From contig NZ_CP065589.1 in the NCBI RefSeq assembly GCF_021278965.1, forward strand, positions 997,001 through 1,061,000: 64,000 nucleotides of DNA, written 5' to 3'. Each line of letters starts with the position of its first letter. Within the stretch, counting starts at the first letter, position 1. Made by a program: the position numbers and the translations under genes. Under the pieces are notes generated by a model that saw nothing but the letters and a program-made list of their open reading frames with translations, ran no database searches and was not told the origin of the DNA. The stretch is from Chryseobacterium capnotolerans (lineage in GTDB: Bacteria; Bacteroidota; Bacteroidia; Flavobacteriales; Weeksellaceae). Positions 18,601 through 27,520 of the stretch are shown in pieces.

Positions 18601-19585
18601 TTTTGAGTTTTACAGTCCATGGTTTTTATTGCTTTTTCTGCTGTTTATTCCTCTTTTGATAAAAGATTGGGGTAAAAAGAAAAGAAAAGGTATTAAAGTT
18701 CCTACCATAAAAAACATGGGAACTAGCGGAGGTATACAAGGAGTTCTTTTTCTACTGAAGATATCAAAATATATTATTCTTTCGGCACTTATTATTGCCA
18801 TGGCGAGACCGAGAACATTTACGGTTTCACAGGATAGAGATGATACCAAAGGAGTAGATATCATGCTGTCTATTGACGTCTCACTCAGTATGCTGGCAAA
18901 AGATTTAAATCCGGACCGTATTACTGCCCTTAAGGATATTGCGGTTAAATTTGTTCAGAAGCGTCCAAATGACAGGATTGGAGTAGTTGCCTATGCGGCA
19001 GAAGCATTTACCAAAGTTCCTGTAACTTCAGATCATCAGGTAGTGATTGATGAGATCAAAAACCTTAATTCTAATGGTCTTGAACCAGGAACAGCCATAG
19101 GAGAGGGGCTTTCGGTTGCAGTGAACCATTTAATTAAAAGTAAGGCCAAAAGTAAGGTGATCATTCTGATGACGGATGGTGTAAGTAATATTGAAAACGC
19201 GATCCCGCCACAACTTGCTGCAGAACTGGCAAAAAATAATAATATAAAAGTATACACCATCGGAATAGGAACAAACGGTTATGCGCTGATGCCTACAGCG
19301 GTGGATTTCTTTGGAGATCTTATTTTTACCGAAGCTGAGGTGACTATCGATGAAAATACATTGAGAGAAATTGCTCAGACTACAGGAGGAAAATACTTCA
19401 GAGCGACTTCAAACAGCAGCCTTGAAGAAGTGTATGATGAGATCAACCAGCTTGAGAAATCTGATGTAAAAGTGTCTAAGCTGTACAATTATGAAGAGTA
19501 TTTCAAGATATTTTTATGGGCAGCTCTAGCGATGCTGGTACTGGATGCATTATTGAGATGGGTGTTTTATAAAATTTTAAGCTGA
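18593..19585 (+). CDS. batA: BatA-type von Willebrand A membrane protein
   Basis: A 330-residue protein: a transmembrane helix near the N-terminus (WFLLLFLLFIPLLIKDW), a second at about residues 58-75, then a vWA domain with MIDAS DVSLS and the later TDG (LMTDGVSN) motif, and a C-terminal helix (IFLWAALAMLVLDALLRWVF). Two family members in tandem are typical of Bat operons, linked to aerotolerance and envelope stress in Bacteroides. Start overlaps the upstream gene; the stop overlaps batB (TGATG). Confidence 0.88.
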   Translation: MFNFEFYSPWFLLLFLLFIPLLIKDWGKKKRKGIKVPTIKNMGTSGGIQGVLFLLKISKYIILSALIIAMARPRTFTVSQDRDDTKGVDIMLSIDVSLSMLAKDLNPDRITALKDIAVKFVQKRPNDRIGVVAYAAEAFTKVPVTSDHQVVIDEIKNLNSNGLEPGTAIGEGLSVAVNHLIKSKAKSKVIILMTDGVSNIENAIPPQLAAELAKNNNIKVYTIGIGTNGYALMPTAVDFFGDLIFTEAEVTIDENTLREIAQTTGGKYFRATSNSSLEEVYDEINQLEKSDVKVSKLYNYEEYFKIFLWAALAMLVLDALLRWVFYKILS

Positions 19586-20592
19586 TGAGTTGGTCCTTAG
19601 GAAATTACTGGTATTTATTTTTACTGTTGCTGCTGCCTCTGTTAGCTTCCTTTTTGATCCGTTTTTTAAAATGGAGGAAGAGAAAGAGAGAAATCTTTGC
19701 GGCCAGCCAGTTTCATGATAATTTATTTGAAAAAAATTCAGGATTTACACGATTTTTTCCTGCATTATATCTGTTGGGTACATTATTTCTGATATTTTCA
19801 ATCATCGATCTTTTGAACGGTTCTGAAGAGGTGAAAAGCAATCAGAGATTGAATAATGTGATCTTTATGCTGGATGTTTCCAACTCCATGAATGCTGAAG
19901 ATATTGAGCCAAGCCGTCTTACTGAAGCCAAAAATCTGATGATGCAGACCATGTCGAAAATGAAGAACGATAAAATCGGGATTGTCATTTTTGCAGGTCA
20001 GGCCATCTCTATCATGCCTTTAACAACCGACTATAATTCTGCAGAAACTTATATCGGAGCTATTGAAACAAATTCTATGAAGATTCAGGGAACAGACTTT
20101 CTGAAAGGAGTGGAGGCTGCCACTGAGAAATTTAAAAATGTAAGCAAAGGATCACGAAAAGTGATATTACTGAGTGACGGTGAGGATAATGAAGGGAATG
20201 ATAATGCAGCGATAAGGCTTGCCAATAAAGAAGGGATAACCATTACCTCTGTAGGAATAGGAACAGATGAAGGAGCTCCGGTTCCTGTGTATAATGAGGG
20301 ACAGCTGATGGGCTATAAAACAGATGTCAATGGAAATACTGTTATTTCCAAAAGGCAGACGGAAGCCCTAAGTAAAATGGCTGGTTCTACAGGAGGAACG
20401 TATATTGATGGAAATAATATCAATGAAGCTCCGGACAGAATCATTGATGCCATTAATAGGAAGTCTTCAGGATCAGAAACAATGGTAAAGTCACAGAATG
20501 CTAACCATTATTATCAATATTTTTTAGCAGTATCTATTCTGTTTTTCTTTTTAATTTATATTTTTAATCCCAAAAATGATTTTAACCTATAG
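19585..20592 (+). CDS. batB: BatB-type von Willebrand A membrane protein
   Basis: A 335-residue vWA protein with an N-terminal helix (WYLFLLLLLPLLASFLI), a second helix near residue 60, MIDAS DVSNS, SDG motif (LLSDGEDNE) and a C-terminal helix (YFLAVSILFFFLIYIF). Paralogous to batA and likely its partner. The stop is part of the left arm of an 8-bp inverted repeat ACCTATAG/CTATAGGT (20585-20625), a weak terminator-like structure ahead of the batC promoter. Confidence 0.88.
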   Translation: MSWSLGNYWYLFLLLLLPLLASFLIRFLKWRKRKREIFAASQFHDNLFEKNSGFTRFFPALYLLGTLFLIFSIIDLLNGSEEVKSNQRLNNVIFMLDVSNSMNAEDIEPSRLTEAKNLMMQTMSKMKNDKIGIVIFAGQAISIMPLTTDYNSAETYIGAIETNSMKIQGTDFLKGVEAATEKFKNVSKGSRKVILLSDGEDNEGNDNAAIRLANKEGITITSVGIGTDEGAPVPVYNEGQLMGYKTDVNGNTVISKRQTEALSKMAGSTGGTYIDGNNINEAPDRIIDAINRKSSGSETMVKSQNANHYYQYFLAVSILFFFLIYIFNPKNDFNL

Positions 20593-20677
20593 TTAACCTT
20601 TATTTATAGAATAAAATCTATAGGTACTTTAACCCAATTTTAACAAATAAAACTCTGTTTCTTAACATATAAAGGAA

Positions 20678-20685
20678 TAATTTTG
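20678..20685 (+). promoter_or_regulatory. -7 box TAATTTTG of batC
   Basis: TAATTTTG lies 6 bases upstream of the batC ATG, fitting TAnnTTTG and implying a very short or absent 5' leader. It follows the batB-end hairpin, so batC-batD may form a second transcription unit within the cluster. No convincing -33 TTG. Confidence 0.5.
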
Positions 20686-20691
20686 CAGGTA

Positions 20692-21438
20692 ATGAATACT
20701 AAAAACATATTTTTATCGTTTATAGTTGCTTTCTCGTTCTCAGGCTTTTTGTTTGGGCAGGAAAACTATAAAACTTTGGTTCATGAAGGTAACCAGAAAT
20801 TTGACGGTAAAGATTATGATGGAGCTTCTTCCAAATACATGGAAGCCGTGAAGTCTAATGATAAAGATTTTACAGCTCATTACAATATGGGAAATGCTCT
20901 GTATAAAAGTAAAAAGTATGAAGAAGCAAAAGCAGAGTTTGAAAAAGCAGAACAGCTTTCACAGACTCTTCCTGATAAAGCGGCTGCCCTTCATAATTTA
21001 GGAAATACCTATATGCAGATGAATCAGCCGGAAAAAGCGGCAGATTATTATAAAAAAGCGCTTAAACAAAACCCTTACAGCGAGGCTACCCGTAAGAATT
21101 ATGAAATTGCCAAGTTGAAGGAAAAAGAAAAGCAGCAAAATAAAAGCGAGCAGAATAAATCCGGTAAAGGAGGCGGCAGCGGTAACGATCAGAACAAAGG
21201 TGAAGATCAAAAAGGTGATAAAAAAGACCAAAGGCAGGATCAGGGAAATGGCCAGCAAAACGAAGGTAAAAGTGACCAGGGCAATCCTCAGCAAAATCAG
21301 AATAATGAGGGCAGAATGCCAAAAAATCTTGAAAATCAGCTCTTAGATAAAATAAACGAAAAAGAAAAAGAAACCGCCAGAAGAATTTTAAACAAAAATT
21401 CTTATTCGATGCCCCAAAGCAACGAGAAAGATTGGTGA
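20692..21438 (+). CDS. batC: BatC TPR protein
   Basis: About 248 residues from ATG 20692 (the frame opens at a TTG three codons earlier, inside the promoter). A signal peptide ends near LFGQ, followed by tetratricopeptide repeats (AHYNMGNALYKSKKYEEA, HNLGNTYMQMNQPEKAADYY) over about residues 30-130. The rest is a low-complexity tail rich in Gln, Asn, Lys, Gly and Asp, ending NEKDW. TPRs and such tails are typical of BatC. The stop TGA overlaps the batD ATG (ATGA-type coupling). Confidence 0.85.
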   Translation: MNTKNIFLSFIVAFSFSGFLFGQENYKTLVHEGNQKFDGKDYDGASSKYMEAVKSNDKDFTAHYNMGNALYKSKKYEEAKAEFEKAEQLSQTLPDKAAALHNLGNTYMQMNQPEKAADYYKKALKQNPYSEATRKNYEIAKLKEKEKQQNKSEQNKSGKGGGSGNDQNKGEDQKGDKKDQRQDQGNGQQNEGKSDQGNPQQNQNNEGRMPKNLENQLLDKINEKEKETARRILNKNSYSMPQSNEKDW

Positions 21439-23178
21439 TGAAAGATAAATTGATTTACATATTGCTTACTTTAGCATCCGTAATTACTTACGGACAGGTA
21501 AATCTTTCTCTTGATGCTGATAAAACGGAGTATGGTGGAAAAGATATTGTAAACCTTACCATTGTCCTTGAATTGAATGGAAGCGACCTTGTTCAGCAAA
21601 CTGGTTTTCAGCTTCCGGACCTTTCAAAATTCAATATTATCGGAAGCGGATCCGTAACCAATACGGTGATTGATCCTGCCACGAATACATTGATTACCCA
21701 AAAAGTATCCAGAATCGCTCTTGAACCTAAGAAAAAAGGTAAAATTAAAATAGGGTCAGTACTGGTTACTGTAAACAATAAGATTTATAAAACCGAACCT
21801 TTCGATGTAAACATTCGTGATATTGTTGACAAAAGATCTTTAGCCAGCAATACTTCCAATGAAGTATACCTGAATATGGAGATTGAAGACAGGGATGTCT
21901 ATCAGGACCAGCCTACCATTGCCGTTCTGAAAGTATATTCCAGAAATATGGATAATCTTAGAAAAGTAAAGAATATCCGTCTTCCACAGCAGGATAATAT
22001 CAATGTACATCCTATTAATTTCAATAAATCAGAGATTGATCCGTCCGATAACGGGAATATGGCATCCCAGGTATTGGCGATGTTTATGGTATTTCCGAAT
22101 GAAGCCGGATATGTTGAGGTTCCTGGAGTCTCAGCATCTGTAAGCACTTATTCAAACAAAAATAAAATTGTTTCCAATAAAGTAAAAATCAATGTAAGGA
22201 AGCTTCCGGAAGGAGCACCTGAAGGCTTCAGAAATGCTGTTGGAAGCTTTAATGTAAGCGTTTATAATATTACTAAAGAGAAGCCTGAAGCCAAAAAACC
22301 ATTGAATGTTGTGGTTAAGGTAAGCGGAGAGGGGAATTTGCCTGATCTAATCCTTCCGAAAATTGTAGCATCTCCGGACTATGAAGTTTTTGCTCCCAAA
22401 ATGACCTCAAAGGTTTCTCCTGGTACTTCCGGAATGAAAGGAGAGATTCTGGCCAATTATGTAGTGATTCCTAATAAATCAGGAGCTATTTCTATTAAGA
22501 CGGAACCATTTGCTTTCTTTGATCCTGAAAACAAAGAATATGTGGATGCGGGACAAAAAGTATTGGATGTGAATGCACTTTCGCATGATCAGGTTCTGGA
22601 GTCCCGTTCTACAGTGGAAAAGGTAAATGAATATACCAATAATCTGTTAGAGACTGTAGACACACCCGTTTTGAAAACGACTTCATTTAAAGTAAAAGAG
22701 AAAAGTAAATTCCACTGGAGTATTCTTTTAACAAATATTGTCATTCTTTTAGGCTTATTTGTTGTGTATCTGTTATTTAAAACTTGGCAAAAAAAAACGT
22801 ACATTAGTTAGGGAAACCGTATCTCAAAAACCTTTGGGTTCAGTGGCAGAAACGGAAAAGGAAATCAGAGAGTTGATGAAAACGGATATCAACGATTATT
22901 TCGGTTATCTTGAGAACCTCAAAGATAACGGCGAGTATGAAAAGTTTTTTGTTACTTTGGAAGAGCTGGATCAGGAAGTAAGAAACCAGTATTTTCAAGG
23001 CTCTGTTGGGGAGTTTAAGACATTTCTCGAAAAGCACAAGGGTTCTTCGGTGGCCGAACAATATGGAAGACTGCAGCAGAAAATTCAGATGGAGAAATAT
23101 TCTCCTGTGAAATCTCATGATGGTATAGAAGAACTTTTGAAAACAATTGTTAATTTATATTCACAAATTAGCAAATAG
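21438..23178 (+). pseudogene. batD: BatD, interrupted at an A9 tract after its transmembrane helix
   Basis: The first frame (21438-22811) has a signal peptide (LIYILLTLASVITYGQ), several Ig-like extracytoplasmic domains and a transmembrane helix (WSILLTNIVILLGLFVVYLLF), then stops after TWQKKTYIS. At 22789-22797 there are nine A residues; reading eight would give TWQKKRTLVRETVSQK and continue through a 125-residue helical cytoplasmic domain to 23178. That domain (RELMKTDINDYFGYLE...) otherwise lacks a plausible start, so I treat it as one gene of about 580 residues. A9 is also long enough for transcriptional slippage, so both forms could be made. Confidence 0.8.
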
Positions 23179-23192
23179 TCAGTTTATTTTCA

Positions 23193-23200
23193 TATTTTTG
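23193..23200 (+). promoter_or_regulatory. -7 box TATTTTTG upstream of the MarC gene
   Basis: TATTTTTG 22 bases before ATG 23223; no clear -33 TTG. It would give the MarC gene its own promoter after batD. Confidence 0.4.
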
Positions 23201-23222
23201 CGAAATTTTTAATTACAAAGAG

Positions 23223-23825
23223 ATGGAAATTTTTGATGGTTTCTCTTTTAAAGAGATCGTTACCAGCTTTATGGTTCTTTTTGCCGTTATCGATATTATC
23301 GGCTCAGTTCCCATTATAGTAAGCCTTCAGCAGAAGTTCGGAAAGATCGAAGCTGGAAAAGCTGCGATTACTGCCGGAGCAATTATGATTGTTTTCCTGT
23401 TTGTAGGGAATAAAATTCTAAAACTGATTGGGGTAGACGTCAATTCATTTGCAATCGCAGGAGCTTTTGTGATTTTTGTCATAGCCCTGGAAATGATTTT
23501 AGGAATTGAGATCAACAAAACAACCGAAGCAAAGGCTGCTTCTATCGTACCCATCGCATTTCCATTGGTGGCAGGTGCCGGAACTTTAACAACGGCGCTA
23601 TCCCTTAGAGCTGAATTTCATGATATTAATATTATCTGCGGGATCATTCTTAATACAATTTTCGTATATTTGGTGCTGAAATCAGCGAAATGGTTGGAGC
23701 AGAAAATAGGAGATGCTACTTTGATGATTCTTCAGAAAGTTTTCGGTATTATTCTTTTAGCGATTTCAATTAAATTATTCACTGCAAATTTTGCCCAATT
23801 GGTGCTTAATTATGTTAATTTTTAA
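23223..23825 (+). CDS. MarC family inner-membrane protein (UPF0056/NAAT-like)
   Basis: A 200-residue integral membrane protein with about six hydrophobic helices: near 13-35, 46-66, 70-90, 105-125, 135-155 and 170-192. The segments DIIGSVPIIVSL at the start and PIAFPLVAGAGTLTTAL mid-protein are the two half-repeats of the MarC/UPF0056 family. Substrate is not established for most members (some are called amino-acid transporters). Followed 5 bases later by a small membrane protein, likely co-transcribed. Confidence 0.88.
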   Translation: MEIFDGFSFKEIVTSFMVLFAVIDIIGSVPIIVSLQQKFGKIEAGKAAITAGAIMIVFLFVGNKILKLIGVDVNSFAIAGAFVIFVIALEMILGIEINKTTEAKAASIVPIAFPLVAGAGTLTTALSLRAEFHDINIICGIILNTIFVYLVLKSAKWLEQKIGDATLMILQKVFGIILLAISIKLFTANFAQLVLNYVNF

Positions 23826-23830
23826 AAATT

Positions 23831-24028
23831 ATGAAGAAGTTTTATAAAGTATTTTTAGTACTGTTCATCGTTTTCATCGCTATTAATTTATATGCTATCA
23901 ACTGGCAGAATGATCTTATTGCTGATGAAGACAACATCAAGTTTGTATTTTCTGCATCTGCTGCTGCAATAGGTCTTATCCTGCTTTTTGTCATGGATAC
24001 CTGGAGCCGAATCGGTGTAAAGAAGTAA
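23831..24028 (+). CDS. Small two-helix membrane protein
   Basis: A 65-residue protein with two hydrophobic helices (FYKVFLVLFIVFIAINLYAI and VFSASAAAIGLILLFVMDTW) joined by an acidic loop, ending in basic RIGVKK. No known motif. It starts 5 bases after the MarC stop and is followed by a terminator, so it belongs to that operon. The hydrophobic layout and position support a real gene; function unknown. Confidence 0.75.
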   Translation: MKKFYKVFLVLFIVFIAINLYAINWQNDLIADEDNIKFVFSASAAAIGLILLFVMDTWSRIGVKK

Positions 24029-24051
24029 ATTAAATATTTATATAGATATAG

Positions 24052-24079
24052 CCTCTTTCTTTTTGAAGGAGGTTTTTTT
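24052..24079 (+). terminator. Rho-independent terminator of the MarC operon
   Basis: Stem CCTCTTTC/GAAGGAGG (one T-G wobble), loop TTTTT, then T7. Lies 23 bases after the small membrane protein. Confidence 0.85.
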
Positions 24080-24082
24080 ATG

Positions 24083-24190
24083 GATAAAAGATAAAAGATA
24101 AAAGATAAAAGATAAAAGATAAAAGATAAAAGATAAAAGATAAAAGATAAAAGATAAAAGATAAAAGATAAAAGATAAAAGATAAAAGAT
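24083..24190. repeat. Tandem heptamer GATAAAA, about 15.4 copies
   Basis: Strict 7-base period for 108 bases with no visible substitution. It starts 3 bases after the T-run of the MarC terminator and ends 60 bases before the IS element. Uninterrupted copies suggest recent slippage and likely length variation between strains. Confidence 0.97.
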
Positions 24191-24249
24191 CTTGTCGTTA
24201 AACAACTATTAATTATAGTAATTATCCATATGGATGTCAACATCAATAG

Positions 24250-25616
24250 GGGTGGGCTTTAGCCTAGTGGTGGTCGGAAGAATATCCGACCATTTTATTT
24301 TAAGTTTTAAAAACTTTATCAGGATTTCCCCCTGCCCCTATTATTAATATAGATATGGCAAGGTTCCTTATCTCCATAGCAAATCTTCTTTTGGCTGTTT
24401 TATATCCTATATTATTTGCTTTTTTATAGATGAGAATGAGCATAGCTGTAATAAGAGTCATGTAAATCATTACTTCTATACCATTTTTATTGAGTGAAAG
24501 AAGATGACTAGCATGAAGTTCCTGTTTTAGAAATCTAAAAAACACTTCAATGTCCCATCTTTTCCGATAATAATCCGCAATATCTTTTGCAGAGATTTGA
24601 AAGTCATTGGTTAGAAACCAAAATTCTTTTTCAGGTTGCTGTTTGCTGCTTACTACAACCAATCTGAAATGTGTTTCAATTTGCTCCTCCTTATTATAAG
24701 TTTTCCCTTTTTGAGTTGGGACAGGTTTTGACGAATATAACTTTACTAAACTATCTTTTATGAGTACAATTTCTCCTAAGTCGATATTCTGATCTTTTTC
24801 AATAAAAGACTTTATTTCTTCATGTTTTCTATTTTCTTTAGATCTTATAACAAAAAACACCCCTTTATCATCAAATTCTTTCATTCTTTGGGCAGAACCC
24901 AATCCTTTATCTATAATATAAATATTGGCATGTTCTTTTTCTCTTTTCACATGTTGCAATACAGCTTCAGAAAGAGCATTATCTTCTGCACAGTATTTAG
25001 GAGTATTGTAAATTTCAACTCCGCAAGGAAGCAGCCCATCAAATAAGACACTATACTTAATAAATTTCTTACCTCCGTTTTGAGCAATGCCTTCCTTTAA
25101 TTTTCCAGCTGCTTCACCAATAACAGTGCTATCTGTTCTGATTAGATCATATTTTTCTCTTTCTGCCGGGTTATAGGAATCACAGAACATATTATAGATA
25201 CAATCGTAGATTTCTTTAAAGTATCTTGAATCGATTTTTGAAAGCCTCTCAGAAATAGAACTGCGTCTTACAGTTTCAGTTTCATCAAGATTGAATAAAG
25301 CCTTAAATACAGGATCTTTAAATGTGTCTTCCAGTGTTCGCTGGCTTAATTTTTCATTGCTGGTAATGGCAAATAACAGAAGATAAAACATCTTTCTGCC
25401 TTGAAGTACTTTAGAATAATGATCTACTTTGGTATTGGCTGAAAGATGAGATAAGAGGGCTTCAGGAATAAAGCTTAACAACTGGGAAACTGAAATTTTG
25501 TGCTCGCTAAAAATGGACATATTAATAAGTATACTTATCAAAGATAAAACTTAAGTAACCCAAAATGAAAATCGGAAGAAAAAATCTTCCGACCATCACT
25601 AGGCTTTAGCCCATCC
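24250..25616. mobile_element. IS4-family insertion sequence, about 1.37 kb, apparently intact
   Basis: Bounded by 32-base imperfect terminal inverted repeats (24250-24281 and 25585-25616, about 28 of 32 matching), each containing GGCT-AGCC-type palindromic sequence and TGGTCGGAAGA. Each end also has a subterminal hairpin: TGGTCGGA/TCCGACCA at 24271-24292 and TCGGAAGA/TCTTCCGA at 25572-25592, which may block read-through into the transposase. No clear target duplication is visible. It separates the MarC operon from menF. Confidence 0.82.
24300..25520 (-). CDS. IS4 family transposase
   Basis: About 406 residues from ATG 25520 (MSIFSEHKISVSQLL); a TTG at 25541 would add 7. Catalytic DDE residues are recognisable: RTDST (Asp about 130), IIDKG (Asp about 204) and Glu about 325 within the IS4 YREK signature, Y-x2-R-x3-E-x6-K (YRKRWDIEVFFRFLK). 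All are present and the frame is open to the stop 50 bases from the IS end, so the enzyme should be active. It mediates cut-and-paste transposition. Confidence 0.92.
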   Translation of the reverse strand: MSIFSEHKISVSQLLSFIPEALLSHLSANTKVDHYSKVLQGRKMFYLLLFAITSNEKLSQRTLEDTFKDPVFKALFNLDETETVRRSSISERLSKIDSRYFKEIYDCIYNMFCDSYNPAEREKYDLIRTDSTVIGEAAGKLKEGIAQNGGKKFIKYSVLFDGLLPCGVEIYNTPKYCAEDNALSEAVLQHVKREKEHANIYIIDKGLGSAQRMKEFDDKGVFFVIRSKENRKHEEIKSFIEKDQNIDLGEIVLIKDSLVKLYSSKPVPTQKGKTYNKEEQIETHFRLVVVSSKQQPEKEFWFLTNDFQISAKDIADYYRKRWDIEVFFRFLKQELHASHLLSLNKNGIEVMIYMTLITAMLILIYKKANNIGYKTAKRRFAMEIRNLAISILIIGAGGNPDKVFKT

Positions 25617-25852
25617 TAATAAATGAAATAATTCCATTGGCTTTAGCCGAAACCTAATATATAAAACACAAATAACAAAAGAAGTTTCATAAGTTTCACA
25701 ATAATTATGCAGATTTATAACCATGCACATTGTCATCCTGAAAGAATCTAAGTTACTTTACCCTTCTCTCTATTCTAAATATAAAAACAAAAAAATCTGT
25801 GAGAATCCGTGTAAATCTGTGGTGGGAAAAATTATAGAATACTTTCTATTTA
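25617..25852. other. Repeat-rich intergenic region between the IS and menF
   Basis: No gene. It holds GGCTTTAGCC at 25639-25648, a fragment TGTCATCCTGAAAGAATCT at 25731-25749 resembling the 6474 palindrome, and three degenerate decamers of the AATCTGTGAG type at 25794-25823. It looks like accumulated remnants of dispersed intergenic elements. Confidence 0.6.
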
Positions 25853-26821
25853 CTAGGAAACAACCAAATTTTTCAAAATAGCTTCAGACTTCAGCTCTGT
25901 TTCCGTCCATTCTTTTTCAGGGTTACTTTGAGCTGTAATTCCACCTCCTACGAAAACATGAACAGAGTCTTTATAAAGCCTTGCGCATCTAAGATTTACA
26001 AAATAAAGAATGCTGTCTTCTGTTTCTACTTTGATATAGCCGGCATAAAATTCACGTGGAAACTTTTCATATTTCCTGATGTTTTCATTGCAAAAATCTT
26101 TAGGAATACCACAAACAGCAGGAGTAGGGTGGAGATCCTGAATCAGCCTGTCAAGCTCATTAGGATTTATGGTTGTTTTAAAATCTGTACGAAGATGTTT
26201 GATATTCCCGGAAACATGATCATAGGTTTCAGATTGCAGAATATTATCTGAATAGTTTTTAAGAATATTCTGAATATAGCTGGTGACCGGCCTCTGTTCC
26301 TCGATTTCTTTTTCCGTCCATTCATCAGAAGTAGGAAGAGTTCCTGCTAATGCCATGGTTTCAAACTCGTGGGTGGTTTTATTAAACTTGCCTAATACTT
26401 CTGAAAAAGCGCCCATCCAGGCGTTTTTACCATCATTAAACAGATATCTGAAGGCATTGGGATAAGTTGTGCAGAGATTATCAAAACTGGCCTTATAATC
26501 AATTATATTAAAGTCTGTAAAGATCTTTCTTCTTGAATAGACAAGCTTAGGAAGATCATTCTCTTTAATCACTTCAATAACCTGTTGTAAAGTATGGGAA
26601 TATTCCTCTTTGGTTTCTGCCGTAAAACCTGTTTTGTCTTCTGTTAATGTTTCGTTGGTGATTGAAATATCATTATACTTTGTAGAATCAATATTGATGA
26701 TGTTTCCATGAAAGCTGATATGCTTAAGGCTGTCATAAGAATAAAAATTAACCGCATTTTTATCAGTTGTTTCCTCTACAGTATATAATCCTTCGTTGAA
26801 GGGAAGTTTGAAATAAATCAT
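25853..26821 (-). CDS. menF: Chorismate-binding enzyme, probable isochorismate synthase (MenF)
   Basis: A 322-residue chorismate-utilising enzyme. The C-terminal catalytic fold shows KLVYSRRKIF, MALAGTLPTSD (the family's substrate-binding AGT region), the LHPTPAVCGIPK motif and FYAGYIK followed by VFVGGGI. These are the conserved segments of isochorismate synthases that convert chorismate to isochorismate. It is short because the N-terminal region is reduced, as in flavobacterial members. Co-directional with a MenI-like thioesterase 221 bases upstream, supporting menaquinone synthesis rather than a siderophore. Confidence 0.85.
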   Translation of the reverse strand: MIYFKLPFNEGLYTVEETTDKNAVNFYSYDSLKHISFHGNIINIDSTKYNDISITNETLTEDKTGFTAETKEEYSHTLQQVIEVIKENDLPKLVYSRRKIFTDFNIIDYKASFDNLCTTYPNAFRYLFNDGKNAWMGAFSEVLGKFNKTTHEFETMALAGTLPTSDEWTEKEIEEQRPVTSYIQNILKNYSDNILQSETYDHVSGNIKHLRTDFKTTINPNELDRLIQDLHPTPAVCGIPKDFCNENIRKYEKFPREFYAGYIKVETEDSILYFVNLRCARLYKDSVHVFVGGGITAQSNPEKEWTETELKSEAILKNLVVS

Positions 26822-26997
26822 GAGTTATGAACAGATTTTGAAAATCACTCACCGGAAATAATATAGGAAATTCCGACATTGATTTTCCTTTCTGCAAAGG
26901 TATTATTAGTCTGAAAGATGTCAAAATTATGGGCGCTGTTTTTTAGCAAAATTCTTCTTAAAGTGCAGAAAAAAAATTATCATCGTAAGGATATAAA

Positions 26998-27022
26998 AAA
27001 AGCTCAATTTTTTTGAGCTTTT
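26998..27022 (-). terminator. Terminator between the MenI-like gene and menF
   Basis: Stem AAAAGCTCAA/TTGAGCTTTT with a 5-base loop; on the minus strand it ends in a T-run. It lies 21 bases after the thioesterase stop, so menF may need its own promoter. Confidence 0.8.
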
Positions 27023-27042
27023 AATTTATAGGTCTGTTCAAC

Positions 27043-27471
27043 CTACTTATTGATGATATTATTTGTCATCGTAGTATGGTTGATAAGTGTTCCTTTTTCA
27101 TCCCTGATTTCAATTTCGGAAACGTGCATTGTTTTTCCTTTCCTGATGAAGCGTGCAGTAGCGGTTACAATGCCATCCTTTTTACTTCTTAAGTGATTAG
27201 AATTAATGTTGGTTCCTACACCATAATATTTATCACCGTCAATAAAGATATTAGACAGGCTTGAACCCAATGTTTCAGCCAATACACAGCTTGCTCCGCC
27301 GTGCATAATCCCAAAGGGCTGATGTGTTCTTGGCAGTACGGGCATGGTAGCAGTAAGGGTTTCATTTTCGAGATCGATATCAATGAATTTGATCTCCATT
27401 GCTTTTGCCAGGGTTTCACCGCCCCAATTATTGATGAATGCTAATATTTCTTCTTTTGTCTGACCTTTCAT
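27043..27471 (-). CDS. PaaI-type hotdog thioesterase, possible DHNA-CoA hydrolase (MenI)
   Basis: About 142 residues from ATG 27471 (MKGQTKEEILAFINNW); the longer frame overlaps the upstream acyltransferase gene. Hotdog-fold motif PFGIMHGGASCVLAETLGS contains the HGG and catalytic Glu region of the PaaI/YdiI group. Enzymes of this type hydrolyse aromatic acyl-CoAs. Next to menF, the natural substrate is likely 1,4-dihydroxy-2-naphthoyl-CoA of menaquinone synthesis, but that is inferred only from context. Confidence 0.78.
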   Translation of the reverse strand: MKGQTKEEILAFINNWGGETLAKAMEIKFIDIDLENETLTATMPVLPRTHQPFGIMHGGASCVLAETLGSSLSNIFIDGDKYYGVGTNINSNHLRSKKDGIVTATARFIRKGKTMHVSEIEIRDEKGTLINHTTMTNNIINK

Positions 27472-27520
27472 TGTATAATAAATAAGAGATGATTGATAAA
27501 TAATGATGGGAAGTTGTTTA

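Noticed and set aside
24083..24190. CRISPR-like array
   Set aside because: The repeat unit is 7 bases with no spacers; a simple tandem repeat.
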